Origin: JACMNW01 sp963708425
GTDB taxonomy: Bacteria; Pseudomonadota; Alphaproteobacteria; Rhodobacterales; Rhodobacteraceae
Length of the DNA: 64,000 nt
Assembly: GCA_963708425.1 (NCBI GenBank)
Contig: OY970206.1
Coordinates: 1,984,001-2,048,000 of the forward strand
Direction: 5' to 3'
Within the stretch, counting starts at the first letter, position 1. Each line of letters starts with the position of its first letter. Of the stretch, positions 42,327 to 51,080 are shown piece by piece. The notes under the pieces were generated by a model that was given only the letters and a program-made list of their open reading frames with translations, made no database searches and was not told the DNA's origin. The translations under genes were made by a program, and so were the position numbers.

Positions 42327-42443
42327 ATTCTTATCTCTGCAGCAAAAGTGCCAACCGATGCCCAGATTGATGATGCGATGTCGGGCAGTCTGTGCCGCTG
42401 CGGCACCTATCCCCGCATCAGGTCGGCCATTCACGATGCCGCC
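42327..42443 (+). pseudogene. C-terminal remnant of a [2Fe-2S] molybdenum-hydroxylase subunit (IorA/CoxS type)
   Basis: Plus strand frame that, read through, gives ISAAKVPTDAQIDDAM followed by SGSLCRCGTYPRIRSAIHDAA. The second part is the second cluster motif (CRCGTYPRIR) and C-terminus of small [2Fe-2S] subunits of the IorA/CoxS family. A TGA lies just upstream (42321) and the N-terminal two thirds, including the first cluster, are missing; after about 42443 the frame loses similarity. A gene remnant left by a deletion is the simplest reading. It lies between motB and modC. Confidence 0.65.
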
Positions 42444-42547
42444 GCACCACCGGTTGTCCCGACCCTCGCCAGCGCAATCCTCGACCTAATCTGCCAGCGC
42501 ATAAGATCACTGCCACTAGGGCGCGACATCGCCTTTGCCTCACCGCG

Positions 42548-43633
42548 TTACCGCGCCAGCCCAACATCGCCGTGCGCCACTGCCACCGACTTGACCACCG
42601 CATAGCACGCCATGCCCTCCGTCAACCCCAGCGCCTCGGCTGACCTTCGCGTCACCCGCGCAAGCAACCTGTCATCACCCGATTGCAAACCGACCGCGAC
42701 GCCGGGGCCATCGCCCTGATAAATCCTGCCAATGATCACCGGCAAAATATTCAACGCCGATAGCCCCTCAGGCCGATGCAAAGACAAGATTACATCTTGC
42801 GCCGGAATACGCACTCGCACCGTGGCCCCTACTTCGGCTTCAAACCGTGGCAGCAGCAGCTTGCCCATCGACACAGAAAGCTCGGTCAACCCATCGGCAT
42901 GATGTGCCACAACGCACGCCAGTATCACCGCGCCCGCATCGCGAACCCCAAGATCAGGTACCGCTGATGGGTCTGAAAGCACGTCCTCTACAGTGCCAGA
43001 TCGTAGCACCTTACCGCCCTGCATCACTACAATATCCGACGCAATTCGCGCCACCTCAGCCATGGAATGGCTGACATAAAGAACGGGCAAATCGCTGTGG
43101 TCGCGCAGCCGTTCCAGATACGGCAAAATCTCGGCCTTGCGGCTGTCGTCCAGGGCTGCAAGCGGCTCGTCCAACAGCAGCACCCTTGGCGACGACAGCA
43201 GCGCGCGCGCGAGGGCAACCCGTTGCCGCTCCCCCCCAGACAGACCATGCGGCCGACGGTCTAACAGCGGCTCCAGATCAAAATCGCGCGCAATCGCGTC
43301 AACCCCAGCCCCGCGCAGCCCCTTCGCCCGCTTGGCCGCATAGGCCAAGTTGCCTGCAACCGTCAAATGCGGGAACAGCCGCGCGTCCTGAAACACCAGC
43401 CCCACGCCCCGCGCCTCTGGCGGCAGATGAACGCCCGGTGCCTGCCAAACCGTGCTGCCCATCGCAACTTGGCCCTTCGCGCCCGGCTCAAGCCCCGCAA
43501 TAATCCGCAGCAGCGTGCTTTTGCCAGACCCCGATCGCCCGAACACAGCCGTAATCCGACCCGGCGCAAAACTGTGGTTCACGGCCAGATCAAAATCCGG
43601 AAAGCCAAGCGAAACATCTAGGTGCAGCGCCAT
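42548..43633 (-). CDS. modC: Molybdate ABC transporter ATP-binding protein ModC
   Basis: A 361-residue ABC ATPase. Walker A GRSGSGKST is at residues 32-40, with the signature LSGGERQRVALARAL, Walker B LLLDEPLAALD and the switch His in YVSHSMAEV. The C-terminal about 130 residues form a Mop-type oxyanion-binding domain, which separates ModC from other importer ATPases. It ends the modABC unit, three bases after modB. Confidence 0.94.
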   Translation of the reverse strand: MALHLDVSLGFPDFDLAVNHSFAPGRITAVFGRSGSGKSTLLRIIAGLEPGAKGQVAMGSTVWQAPGVHLPPEARGVGLVFQDARLFPHLTVAGNLAYAAKRAKGLRGAGVDAIARDFDLEPLLDRRPHGLSGGERQRVALARALLSSPRVLLLDEPLAALDDSRKAEILPYLERLRDHSDLPVLYVSHSMAEVARIASDIVVMQGGKVLRSGTVEDVLSDPSAVPDLGVRDAGAVILACVVAHHADGLTELSVSMGKLLLPRFEAEVGATVRVRIPAQDVILSLHRPEGLSALNILPVIIGRIYQGDGPGVAVGLQSGDDRLLARVTRRSAEALGLTEGMACYAVVKSVAVAHGDVGLAR

Positions 43634-43636
43634 GCC

Positions 43637-44314
43637 CTATCCCAGCCGCACAGGAAATCGACGGTTCAGAACATAAACGAACAACAGCACAACAAACGCA
43701 AAGATCAGCATGATCGCCGACAAGATATGCGCGTCGGCATAGTTGATCGTCTCAACCTGCTCATAGATCGCAATCGAGATCACTTTGGTCTGCCCCGGAA
43801 TATTGCCGCCCACCATCAAAACCACGCCAAACTCGCCCACGGTATGGGCGAAACTCAGCACGCCGGCCGTCAGAAAGCCGCGGCTTGCCATCGGCACGGC
43901 AATGGTCAGAAACCGATCAATCGGCCCGGCGCGAAGGGTGGACGCCAACTCAAACGGCGCGCGACCAAGCGCCTCAAACGCACCTTGAAGCGGCTGCACG
44001 GCAAACGGCAGCGAATACAGAGCCGACGCGATGACAAGGCCGGTAAAGGAAAACGTCAGCGTGCTGCCCGTCACATCAACCCAAAACGAGCCTATCGGCG
44101 AGCGTGGGCTGAGGATGATCAGCAGATAGAACCCCAGCACGGTTGGTGGCAGAACCAACGGCAGGGCTGTAATCGCCTCGATCACCGGTTTCAGGCGGCT
44201 TCTGGTTTGTGAAAGCCACCACGAAAGTGGCGTTCCCAAGATGAGCAGAACTATGGTCGTGACGGCGGCCAGCTGTAAGGTCAGCCACAGGGGGGATAGG
44301 TCGGGCAGTGTCAC
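43637..44314 (-). CDS. modB: Molybdate ABC transporter permease ModB
   Basis: A 225-residue permease with five to six membrane segments. The family motif ALPLVLPPTVLGFYLL is near residues 50-65, and the EAA-like loop contacting ModC is EALGRAPFELASTLRAGPIDRFLTIAVP. Length is normal. The start overlaps the modA stop by four bases. Confidence 0.94.
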   Translation of the reverse strand: MTLPDLSPLWLTLQLAAVTTIVLLILGTPLSWWLSQTRSRLKPVIEAITALPLVLPPTVLGFYLLIILSPRSPIGSFWVDVTGSTLTFSFTGLVIASALYSLPFAVQPLQGAFEALGRAPFELASTLRAGPIDRFLTIAVPMASRGFLTAGVLSFAHTVGEFGVVLMVGGNIPGQTKVISIAIYEQVETINYADAHILSAIMLIFAFVVLLFVYVLNRRFPVRLG

Positions 44315-45084
44315 TCCAGCACCCCATAGCCGAACTGGACGATGATCGCGCGGGCTTCTGGACCTCCAAGATAGTCAAGGAATGCCTGCGCCGCCGGGTT
44401 GTCGGCCCCGGCTTTCAATAGGGCCGCGTCTTGCAGAAGCGGGGTGAAAAGACCCTCCGGCACGTCCCAGCGTGACCCACCGAAATTCGCATCGGGGGCA
44501 TCAAGGGCAGAGCGGGCGATGAAGCCCAGTTCGGCGGCACCGGATTGAACCAGCCCGAAGGTTTGCCCGATGTTCTGGCCCATCACGATGCGGGGCTGAA
44601 GGCTGTCCCACAGGTCCATGCTTTGCAAAACCTCGCGCGCGGCCTGCCCATAGGGGGCGAGGTCGGGGTTGGCGATGGCGATGAAACGTAAGCTTGGGTC
44701 AGTCAGGGCGATCTTGGGATCGGGGCCGATGCGGGCGGGGTCGGCGCTCCACAGGGTTAGCTTTCCGATGGCGTAGGTGAAGACTGATCCGGGGATGGCT
44801 AGAGTTTCGGTTTCCAGGCGGGCGGGGGCTTTTGTATCCGCAGAAAGAAGCACGTCGAAGGGGGCGCCTTCGGTGATCTGGGAGTATAACTTGCCGGTTG
44901 ATCCGGTTGTAATCAGGGCTTCATGGTCGGTTTCGCGGCTGAAATCCTCGGCGATCTTTTCTGCCGCCCCGGCAAAATTCGCGGCGACGGCGATCAAGAC
45001 TTTTTCGGCTGCGGCAGGCGTTGAAAACGCGGCCAGGAAGAGGGCGGCGAAAGTTTGGGCTCGGATGAAAGAAATCAATTTCAT
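44311..45084 (-). CDS. modA: Molybdate-binding periplasmic protein ModA
   Basis: A 257-residue binding protein with a signal peptide (ending near AAA-E at residue 26) and the family segments VAANFAGAAEKIAEDFSRET and TTGSTGKLYSQITEGAPFDVLLSADTKAP, in which the Ser/Thr residues bind molybdate. I start at ATG 45084; the longer frame to 45360 adds 92 residues with no export signal and crosses the promoter region. The leader holds a perfect 16-bp palindrome at 45159. Confidence 0.93.
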   Translation of the reverse strand: MKLISFIRAQTFAALFLAAFSTPAAAEKVLIAVAANFAGAAEKIAEDFSRETDHEALITTGSTGKLYSQITEGAPFDVLLSADTKAPARLETETLAIPGSVFTYAIGKLTLWSADPARIGPDPKIALTDPSLRFIAIANPDLAPYGQAAREVLQSMDLWDSLQPRIVMGQNIGQTFGLVQSGAAELGFIARSALDAPDANFGGSRWDVPEGLFTPLLQDAALLKAGADNPAAQAFLDYLGGPEARAIIVQFGYGVLE

Positions 45085-45399
45085 AGGGGGATCATCATTT
45101 GATGGCCGCCGCGATGCAAGCTCGGATTGAGGGGGTTTTGAGGTGGGGTTCAGGTTGGGTAACACGCGTGTTACGATGGGTATCGTATTGATATTGTTAT
45201 AGTCTACTGATTTTGTTATTCTTTTGGTAGTGTGTTGCCGGTGAGTTATTGCTTGCTTGGCTGGGGCTACGTGGGCGCACAGCGATTGTTCGGTGCTGAT
45301 TTGGCATTGCGCGGAACAGTAGCTTTTTTTGAAGTCTGCATCGCGGGACCGAACGGTCATCTGGTTTTCCCGTCCGAATGGCGGTTTATCGACAATCCG
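45085..45399. other. modA upstream region, 315 bp
   Basis: This stretch lies between modA and the end of the AraC-type gene, both on the minus strand. It holds the palindrome at 45159-45174 and an AT-rich part (about 45178-45235) that is a likely promoter site for modA. I could not match a ModE-type box with certainty. The plus-strand frame that starts at 45232 runs against the AraC gene and is judged spurious. Confidence 0.5.
45159..45174. promoter_or_regulatory. Perfect 16-bp palindrome upstream of modA
   Basis: GTAACACGCGTGTTAC reads the same on both strands, without mismatches or spacer. It lies 75 to 90 bases upstream of the modA ATG, just after an AT-rich stretch. It is likely a dimeric regulator site; the regulator is unknown. 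It does not look like the E. coli ModE box. Confidence 0.5.
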
Positions 45400-46248
45400 T
45401 CAGAACCGCTCGCCAAGCAGTTTATAGCACCAAAACGCTTCTTCGGTCTCGATTGCGCGGTTGAGACGGGCTGGGGAAAGTCCCGTCGCACGGCGAACGG
45501 CGCGGCCCATGTGCGACTGGTCGGCATATCCCGCCTCTACTGCGATTTCCGCAAGCGGGCTTTCGGGGCTCTGCCGCGAAATACGGTGCAGGTTCTCGAT
45601 CGAACTGTAGAAATCGAGGACGCGCCGCTTGTGCCCGCTGAACCGTTTGATGCGCCGTTCAAGCGAGCGCAAGCTGCGGCCCGATCCTGATAGTGCGGAG
45701 CGGATCATGACGGCCCGCGCCCAATCCACGATTCCAGTGGCGCCGTGCCATGGTGAGGGCCGCCTGCCCGCCCACACTCCGTTTAGCGCATCGCAAAAGG
45801 CCGCCCATCCTGTTTCTGGGTTTTCTTCTGCCGCGAGTCGCTTCAACGCGGTCGCCAGGCATTCCGGTGCAACAGAAAAATCCTCGTCCCCACCCAGCCG
45901 AAGCCAAGCATCAGGATAGATCCCGACCGAAATCGCTGTGATTTCCCCCGGGGCCCAACTGGAAACGGGGGCGTTCTGCGGCCCCATGACAAAGAGTCGA
46001 GGCAGAGGGAGCATGCTTCTCGCCGCAGGCCCACTTCGCGCAGGCAAGAGATGCAGTTCGCCACAACTCACCAGTGTCACCGACACCAGTGGTGAGGCCG
46101 GGAAGTGATTGATCCGGTCCGTATCAGACAACATCACGCCGCGTGTGTCGCGGTAAACGGCGGCGAACAGGCAGCCGGATAGCGGTGGCGGAGGAAGAAA
46201 CAACTTGGAAACCGGACGCAAGGGCAAGCTCCTACCTGTCGCAATCAT
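45400..46248 (-). CDS. AraC family transcriptional regulator
   Basis: A 282-residue regulator with a variable N-terminal sensing part and a C-terminal two-helix-turn-helix AraC domain at roughly residues 190-275. The domain carries SLRSLERRIKRFSGHKRR, then PLAEIAVEAGYADQSHMGRAVRRATGLSPARL. It is divergent from the alpha/beta hydrolase gene by 59 bases, so that gene is a likely target. Its stop faces the modA region, but no link with molybdate is shown by the sequence. Confidence 0.88.
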   Translation of the reverse strand: MIATGRSLPLRPVSKLFLPPPPLSGCLFAAVYRDTRGVMLSDTDRINHFPASPLVSVTLVSCGELHLLPARSGPAARSMLPLPRLFVMGPQNAPVSSWAPGEITAISVGIYPDAWLRLGGDEDFSVAPECLATALKRLAAEENPETGWAAFCDALNGVWAGRRPSPWHGATGIVDWARAVMIRSALSGSGRSLRSLERRIKRFSGHKRRVLDFYSSIENLHRISRQSPESPLAEIAVEAGYADQSHMGRAVRRATGLSPARLNRAIETEEAFWCYKLLGERF

Positions 46249-46307
46249 TCTATATCCAGCCGCTGGCTGCTGGCAATGAAAGGGCTAAGACCCGCCGAGG
46301 AATAACC

Positions 46308-47348
46308 ATGGCCAAACTCAAGTTCTCCGGCCCGCTCGCGCTTCGACTGTGGAGCTTCGCAACGCTGTGGCGGATCGCGCTGACTACCAAAATTCGTCAT
46401 GCCTCGGGCCGTCGCGCCGCGCCCGATTGGGATGCGAATTTCGAGACCGGCATACGCTTCTGGCGGCACCAGTTTACCGCCGCATTGACCCACCCCGATA
46501 TTGCGCGGGGGCGGCTTCTGTTCGACAGCCTCCAAACAGAAACCGATGATCGCTATGACGTAACAGTCGAGCCATGCGTCACTCCGAAAGGTGACTGGTA
46601 TTACCCTGAGACACCGCGCAGCGGCGTGGTGCTGCTTTATCTGCACGGCGGCGGGTATTCGTTCCACGGTGGTGTCAGCGCGCGGTTCGCCGCCATGCTC
46701 GCCCATCATACCGGCGCGGTCCTGTTCGCACCCGACTACCGCCTAACACCAGAACATCCCCACCCTGCGCAGGCGAAGGATGCTTTAGCGGCTTGGACAT
46801 ATCTGGTCGGCAAATTCTCGGCGAAGAAAATCGTGGTGATTGGTGACAGTGCAGGCGGACATATGGCGCTGATGCTGCTGCAAACGCTGAAGGCGGAAGG
46901 TTTGGAGCAGCCCGCGCTCTGCATCGGGCTTTGCCCCTGGACCGATACTGGCAATCGTGGCGCGAGCCTGCGAGACAACGACCGCTACGATCTGGTGCAG
47001 GGTTGGATGGCGGTCAAATTCGGCGAGTGGCTCGATCCCGAAGGCGCATACGGACGCGAGGCACTTTCGCCCATTTTTCAGGATTTCGCCGGTCTGGCCC
47101 CAATCTATCTCCAAGCGGGTGGGCGGGAAGTTCTGTGCGACATGATCGAAGATTTTGCAAAAGCACAGAAGGCAAAGGGCGCAGAGGTCACCCTCGACCT
47201 TTGGCCTGACATGCCGCACGATTTCCAAGCCTTTGACAGCCTGAAGGCTTCGTCTTCGAAGGCGCTGAGCAGAATCGTCGAGGTCATCCAAACGCGCGCG
47301 GAGAAGAATGAGCATTTGAGCGTCTTAGCGGGCATAACCGTGGTCTGA
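46308..47348 (+). CDS. Alpha/beta hydrolase, hormone-sensitive-lipase family
   Basis: A 346-residue hydrolase of the HSL family. The oxyanion-hole motif LHGGGYSFHGG and the nucleophile motif GDSAGGHM are clear, as is YRLTPEHPHPAQ, and a His is present in DMPHDFQAF near the C-terminus. I start at ATG 46308 with GAGGAA before it; the frame from 46143 overlaps the AraC start and is not needed. It probably cleaves short-chain esters; the substrate is unknown. The AraC-type gene lies divergently next to it. Confidence 0.88.
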   Translation: MAKLKFSGPLALRLWSFATLWRIALTTKIRHASGRRAAPDWDANFETGIRFWRHQFTAALTHPDIARGRLLFDSLQTETDDRYDVTVEPCVTPKGDWYYPETPRSGVVLLYLHGGGYSFHGGVSARFAAMLAHHTGAVLFAPDYRLTPEHPHPAQAKDALAAWTYLVGKFSAKKIVVIGDSAGGHMALMLLQTLKAEGLEQPALCIGLCPWTDTGNRGASLRDNDRYDLVQGWMAVKFGEWLDPEGAYGREALSPIFQDFAGLAPIYLQAGGREVLCDMIEDFAKAQKAKGAEVTLDLWPDMPHDFQAFDSLKASSSKALSRIVEVIQTRAEKNEHLSVLAGITVV

Positions 47349-47457
47349 GACTAAGCCCGGGCATGAGTGCACACTGCATCGTGTCAGACTTGGACATTCG
47401 GTAACATAGCCGCGTCCGACAGTTTGGGCCTTAAATTTGTTAATTCCCGATCCCCCT

Positions 47458-48540
47458 TCACCCGCCATGCCGACTACGGTGCCCGATCTGATAAAAGTTC
47501 CCCGTCGTCGTGGCCAGATACGGGGCCAACGGAATGTCTTCTTGTTTCAAAAACCCTTGGCTCGGCAGTTTGCCGTCGCGGACCATTTCGATGACGGCGA
47601 CGACGGAGGCCGAGGTTGTCCAGGCTATTGCGGTGCGGGATTTTCCGGCGATTTCCAACGGGTAATAGGCGCGGACGAATTCTTTGCGGCGCAGCGCGCC
47701 CGCAACCCAGCCTTCAGCGGCGACGTGGACATAGACGACGTCTTCGTCAACCGGGGGTTTGGCGTTGGTTAGTATGCGGCCCGCCTCAGCACGGTTTTCG
47801 CGCATCAGCAGCTCGTGGAAGAAGAAGTTCATCAACGACATGTGGCCGGGATAGCGCATGGTTTTGTAATCGAGGTTTTCGATGATGCCAGCGTAGGTTT
47901 CGCACATGGTGCCAAGGCCGCCAGAGGTGGTGAAGGCTTCCAGCTGCAGGCCGTCGATATGGATGGTTTCCAGCCATTCCATCGCGGAGACGGTTTTCAG
48001 CGTGCCTTCTTCGATAACCTCACAATCGTTCAGGTATTCGTTGACCACACCTTCGGGTGACCAGTTGAAGGCATAACCCAGCAGACCCGTGGGGTTTTGC
48101 GGCAAGGCACCGACGCGCAGGCGGATGGAGCGGACCTTTTCGAATTGGCCCGCCAGATCGGCGGCGACAATACCGACAAACCCCGGCGCAAGGCCGCACT
48201 GCGGGGCCATCAGGCCCTTCGATGTTTTCGCAAGCTCGCGGATGTGGCGGGTGGTCGGCACATCTTCAGTCAGATCGAAATAGTGCAGGCCAAGCGCATG
48301 CGCCGCCGTGCTGACGCCGATGTTGACGTGATAGGGCAGGCAGGACAGCACAGCATCCTGCCCCTTCAGCACATCCGGCAGCCCTGCGGTGTTGGTCAGG
48401 TCTGCCGTGCGGGTGTGGAACGGCGCGTTCACCTCGCGGCTGTCAATGCCGGTGACGGTGAAGCCTGCTTCAACCAGCAGTTCGGCGGCCAAATACCCGA
48501 CTTTGCCAAGGCCGAGGACGGCGATTTTGTTCATGGTCAT
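47458..48540 (-). CDS. Saccharopine dehydrogenase-like oxidoreductase (lysine catabolism)
   Basis: A 360-residue NAD(P)-dependent enzyme with an N-terminal Rossmann motif GLGKVG (about residues 9-14) and a saccharopine-dehydrogenase C-terminal domain (CGLAPGFVGIVAADLAG, FTTSGGLGTMCETYAG). Members act as saccharopine dehydrogenase or as lysine 6-dehydrogenase; both make aminoadipate semialdehyde, the substrate of the enzyme coded next upstream. I start at 48540 after AAGGAAAA. It is nine bases after the aldehyde dehydrogenase gene and ends the operon. Confidence 0.82.
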   Translation of the reverse strand: MTMNKIAVLGLGKVGYLAAELLVEAGFTVTGIDSREVNAPFHTRTADLTNTAGLPDVLKGQDAVLSCLPYHVNIGVSTAAHALGLHYFDLTEDVPTTRHIRELAKTSKGLMAPQCGLAPGFVGIVAADLAGQFEKVRSIRLRVGALPQNPTGLLGYAFNWSPEGVVNEYLNDCEVIEEGTLKTVSAMEWLETIHIDGLQLEAFTTSGGLGTMCETYAGIIENLDYKTMRYPGHMSLMNFFFHELLMRENRAEAGRILTNAKPPVDEDVVYVHVAAEGWVAGALRRKEFVRAYYPLEIAGKSRTAIAWTTSASVVAVIEMVRDGKLPSQGFLKQEDIPLAPYLATTTGNFYQIGHRSRHGG

Positions 48541-48549
48541 GATTTTTCC

Positions 48550-50049
48550 TTAGAAGTCGAATTTCACGCCCTGCGCCAGCGGCAGTTGGGCGGAATAGTT
48601 AACGGTGTTGGTCTGGCGGCGCATGTAGCCTTTCCAGGCGTCGGAGCCGCTTTCACGGCCACCGCCGGTTTCTTTCTCGCCCCCAAACGCGCCACCGATT
48701 TCGGCACCGGATGGGCCGATGTTGACGTTGGCAATGCCGCAATCCGAACCCGCTGCGCCCAGGAACTCGCCTGCCTCGCGCATGTTCAGGGTAAAGATGC
48801 AGGATGACAGGCCCTGCGGCACATCGTTTTGCAGATGGATCGCCTCGTCCAGCGTGTCGTAGCCAAGGACGTAGAGGATCGGCGCGAAGGTTTCGGTTTT
48901 GACCGTGGCTGTTTGGCTGGGCATTTCGACCAAGGCGGGGGCGATATAGGCGCCGCCTTCGGGAACGTCTTTGGTCACCGTGTGGCCACCATGCACGACG
49001 CCGCCTTCAGCTTTGGCCGCGGCGAGTGCCGCAGTCATGCGGTCTTTCGCGCCGTGATCGACCAGTGGGCCGATCAGGGTGGTGGCGTGGCGCGGGTCAC
49101 CAATGGGCAGGCTGGCGTAGGCTTTCGACAGTTTCGCCACCAGATCGGCGCGGATGGAATTATGCGCGATCAGGCGACGAAGTGAGGTGCAGCGCTGGCC
49201 TGCAGTGCCGACGGCGGAGAAGACGATGGCGCGCACGGCCATGTCGAGGTCTGCCGAGGGGGCGACGATCATGGCGTTGTTACCGCCAAGCTCCAGAATG
49301 GATCGGCCAAAGCGGGCGGCGACTTTTGGGCCAACGACCGAGCCCATGCGAGTAGAGCCGGTGGCAGAGATGACAGGGACGTCTTTCGATGTAACCAGCG
49401 CCTCGCCAATGGCCGGGCCGCCGATGACCAGTTGCACAAGGCCTTTGGGGGCGTCGCCAAAGCGGGCAAGGGCACGGTCCATGATCTTCATGCAGGCAAG
49501 GGCGGTGAGCGGGGTTTTCTCGGACGGTTTCCAGATGACGGGGTTGCCGGTGACGAGGGCGAGGGCGGCGTTCCAGGACCAGACCGCGACGGGGAAGTTG
49601 AAGGCGGAAATGATGGCGCAGGGGCCAGCTGGGTGCCATGTTTCCATCATCCGGTGGCCGGGGCGTTCGGATGCGATGGTCAGGCCGTAAATCTGGCGTG
49701 ACAGGCCGACGGCGAAATCGCAGATGTCGATCATTTCCTGCACTTCGCCCAGGCCTTCAGAGGTGATTTTGCCAGCCTCCAGCGTGACGACAGCGCCAAG
49801 TTCCGCTTTGGAGGCGCGAAGTTCTTCACCCAGCAGGCGGACCAATTCGCCGCGCCGGGGGGCGGGGATGTCGCGCCAATCCTTGAAGGCGGTTTGGCTG
49901 GCAGCGATGATTTGCGGCATGTCGGCGAGGGCGGTTTCCTTGATGCGGGCGACTTCCGCTCCGTCGATCGGGGAATGCACGGGCAGAGTGCCGCCAGTCA
50001 GGTCGGCGGATGTCAGGCCAGCGGCGGCCAGAGTTTCGGCGTGGGTCAT
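48550..50049 (-). CDS. ALDH7-like aldehyde dehydrogenase (alpha-aminoadipate semialdehyde dehydrogenase)
   Basis: A 499-residue aldehyde dehydrogenase. The catalytic Cys is about residue 287 in GTAGQRCTSLRR and the general base lies in ILELGGNNAMIV. The segments WHPAGPCAIISAFNFPVAVWSWNAALALVTGN and SGAEIGGAFGGEKETGGGRESGSDAWK match the ALDH7A1/AmaB type, which oxidises aminoadipate semialdehyde to 2-aminoadipate. The start overlaps the acyltransferase gene by four bases. Together with the saccharopine-like gene this points to lysine breakdown. Confidence 0.88.
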   Translation of the reverse strand: MTHAETLAAAGLTSADLTGGTLPVHSPIDGAEVARIKETALADMPQIIAASQTAFKDWRDIPAPRRGELVRLLGEELRASKAELGAVVTLEAGKITSEGLGEVQEMIDICDFAVGLSRQIYGLTIASERPGHRMMETWHPAGPCAIISAFNFPVAVWSWNAALALVTGNPVIWKPSEKTPLTALACMKIMDRALARFGDAPKGLVQLVIGGPAIGEALVTSKDVPVISATGSTRMGSVVGPKVAARFGRSILELGGNNAMIVAPSADLDMAVRAIVFSAVGTAGQRCTSLRRLIAHNSIRADLVAKLSKAYASLPIGDPRHATTLIGPLVDHGAKDRMTAALAAAKAEGGVVHGGHTVTKDVPEGGAYIAPALVEMPSQTATVKTETFAPILYVLGYDTLDEAIHLQNDVPQGLSSCIFTLNMREAGEFLGAAGSDCGIANVNIGPSGAEIGGAFGGEKETGGGRESGSDAWKGYMRRQTNTVNYSAQLPLAQGVKFDF

Positions 50050-51080
50050 GATGTTTCTCCTGAAACGAGGCGGCGTTGATCATCCATGCCCATGGAGATC
50101 AGGAACGGGGCCAATTGCTGTGCGGTTTGGAAGTCGGATTTGGACGTGAGGCCCTGCCAGTTGGCAAGGATAAGGGATTGTGCGGTGGCCCCACCCAACG
50201 TGGTGCCGGGGCCGGTGATGATGAACAGATCCGGCGCGAATTCGCGGGCGGCTGTGGTGATGGCATGGGTGAAATCATAAGGTTCAGTGACCTGATGGCC
50301 AAGCGTGTAATCCCAAAGAGCGGCGGGGTCGATGGCATTTGGCCACCAGATCGCGCCGCGACCGTCGATCAACGGGTGTTTGGGTTGGGTGAAGAGGGTG
50401 GCGGGAAGCTGGGTGCGGCCTATTGCGGCGACCGGGGCTTGCAGGGCGGTGTGGAACGCGGCGTGATTGGCAAGGCGCATCGGGAAGCGGGATTGGGCTT
50501 GCGGGACCGTCGCTTCGAACGCCGCAAGGCCTGCGTCGTTGCCTGCCAGAACCAGCATACCGCCGAGGTTGATCGACAGGGCGAGGGTGTGGTTGGGGCG
50601 GGTGTTGATTTCTGCCGTGACGGCCAGAAGCGCGGCTTTCTGAGTGGGATCATTGCGCCAATCTTCGGCCATGAAGGGGTGGATCAACTGGCCGCCGATC
50701 AAGTGGGTTTGCATCAGGCTGCCCATGGTATTCACCACCTCAAACCCATTTTCGGGGGTCAAAGCCCCCGCGCAGGCGAGGGCGGAATACCAGCCCATCG
50801 AATTGCCGGTGACGGCCAGAATTTCGATGTCTTGCAGGGCCGCAAAATCGGCGATGGTGGCGGCGTAGATCAGCGCCGAGGCATTGTCACCGCGCGTGTG
50901 TTTTGCGACGGAATAGGTGGCAGCGCTATCCAGTGCAGTCAGCGTTTCCTGGCCCAAAGCTGTGCGGCGGGCGTCGAAATGCGCCAGCAGCGCGCGGTTT
51001 TTGAAGTGGCGGCCAAGGGTGCCAAGTTCGGCTTTGCCATAGGTGCCGCGACCGGGGCAGATGACGACTGCGGTTCTCAT
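50046..51080 (-). CDS. FabD-like acyltransferase domain protein
   Basis: A 344-residue protein with an acyl-CoA:ACP acyltransferase-like fold. The serine nucleophile motif is TGNSMGWYSA (Ser94) and the catalytic His is His210 in NHAAFHTAL. At the position of the malonyl-binding Arg of FabD (in E. coli MRGKFMQ) this protein has NTMGSLMQ, with Met119 in place of Arg, so malonyl-CoA is unlikely to be its substrate. No ACP gene is nearby. It is coupled by four-base overlaps to the E1 gene before it and the ALDH gene after it. Confidence 0.75.
   Translation of the reverse strand: MRTAVVICPGRGTYGKAELGTLGRHFKNRALLAHFDARRTALGQETLTALDSAATYSVAKHTRGDNASALIYAATIADFAALQDIEILAVTGNSMGWYSALACAGALTPENGFEVVNTMGSLMQTHLIGGQLIHPFMAEDWRNDPTQKAALLAVTAEINTRPNHTLALSINLGGMLVLAGNDAGLAAFEATVPQAQSRFPMRLANHAAFHTALQAPVAAIGRTQLPATLFTQPKHPLIDGRGAIWWPNAIDPAALWDYTLGHQVTEPYDFTHAITTAAREFAPDLFIITGPGTTLGGATAQSLILANWQGLTSKSDFQTAQQLAPFLISMGMDDQRRLVSGETS

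Noticed and set aside
45178..45235. ModE-type box in the AT-rich modA leader
   Set aside because: Fragments such as CGTATTGATATTGTTATAG only partly resemble the E. coli box and lack clear symmetry.
45085..45360. 92-residue N-terminal extension of ModA
   Set aside because: It would bury the signal peptide and runs through the promoter and palindrome region.
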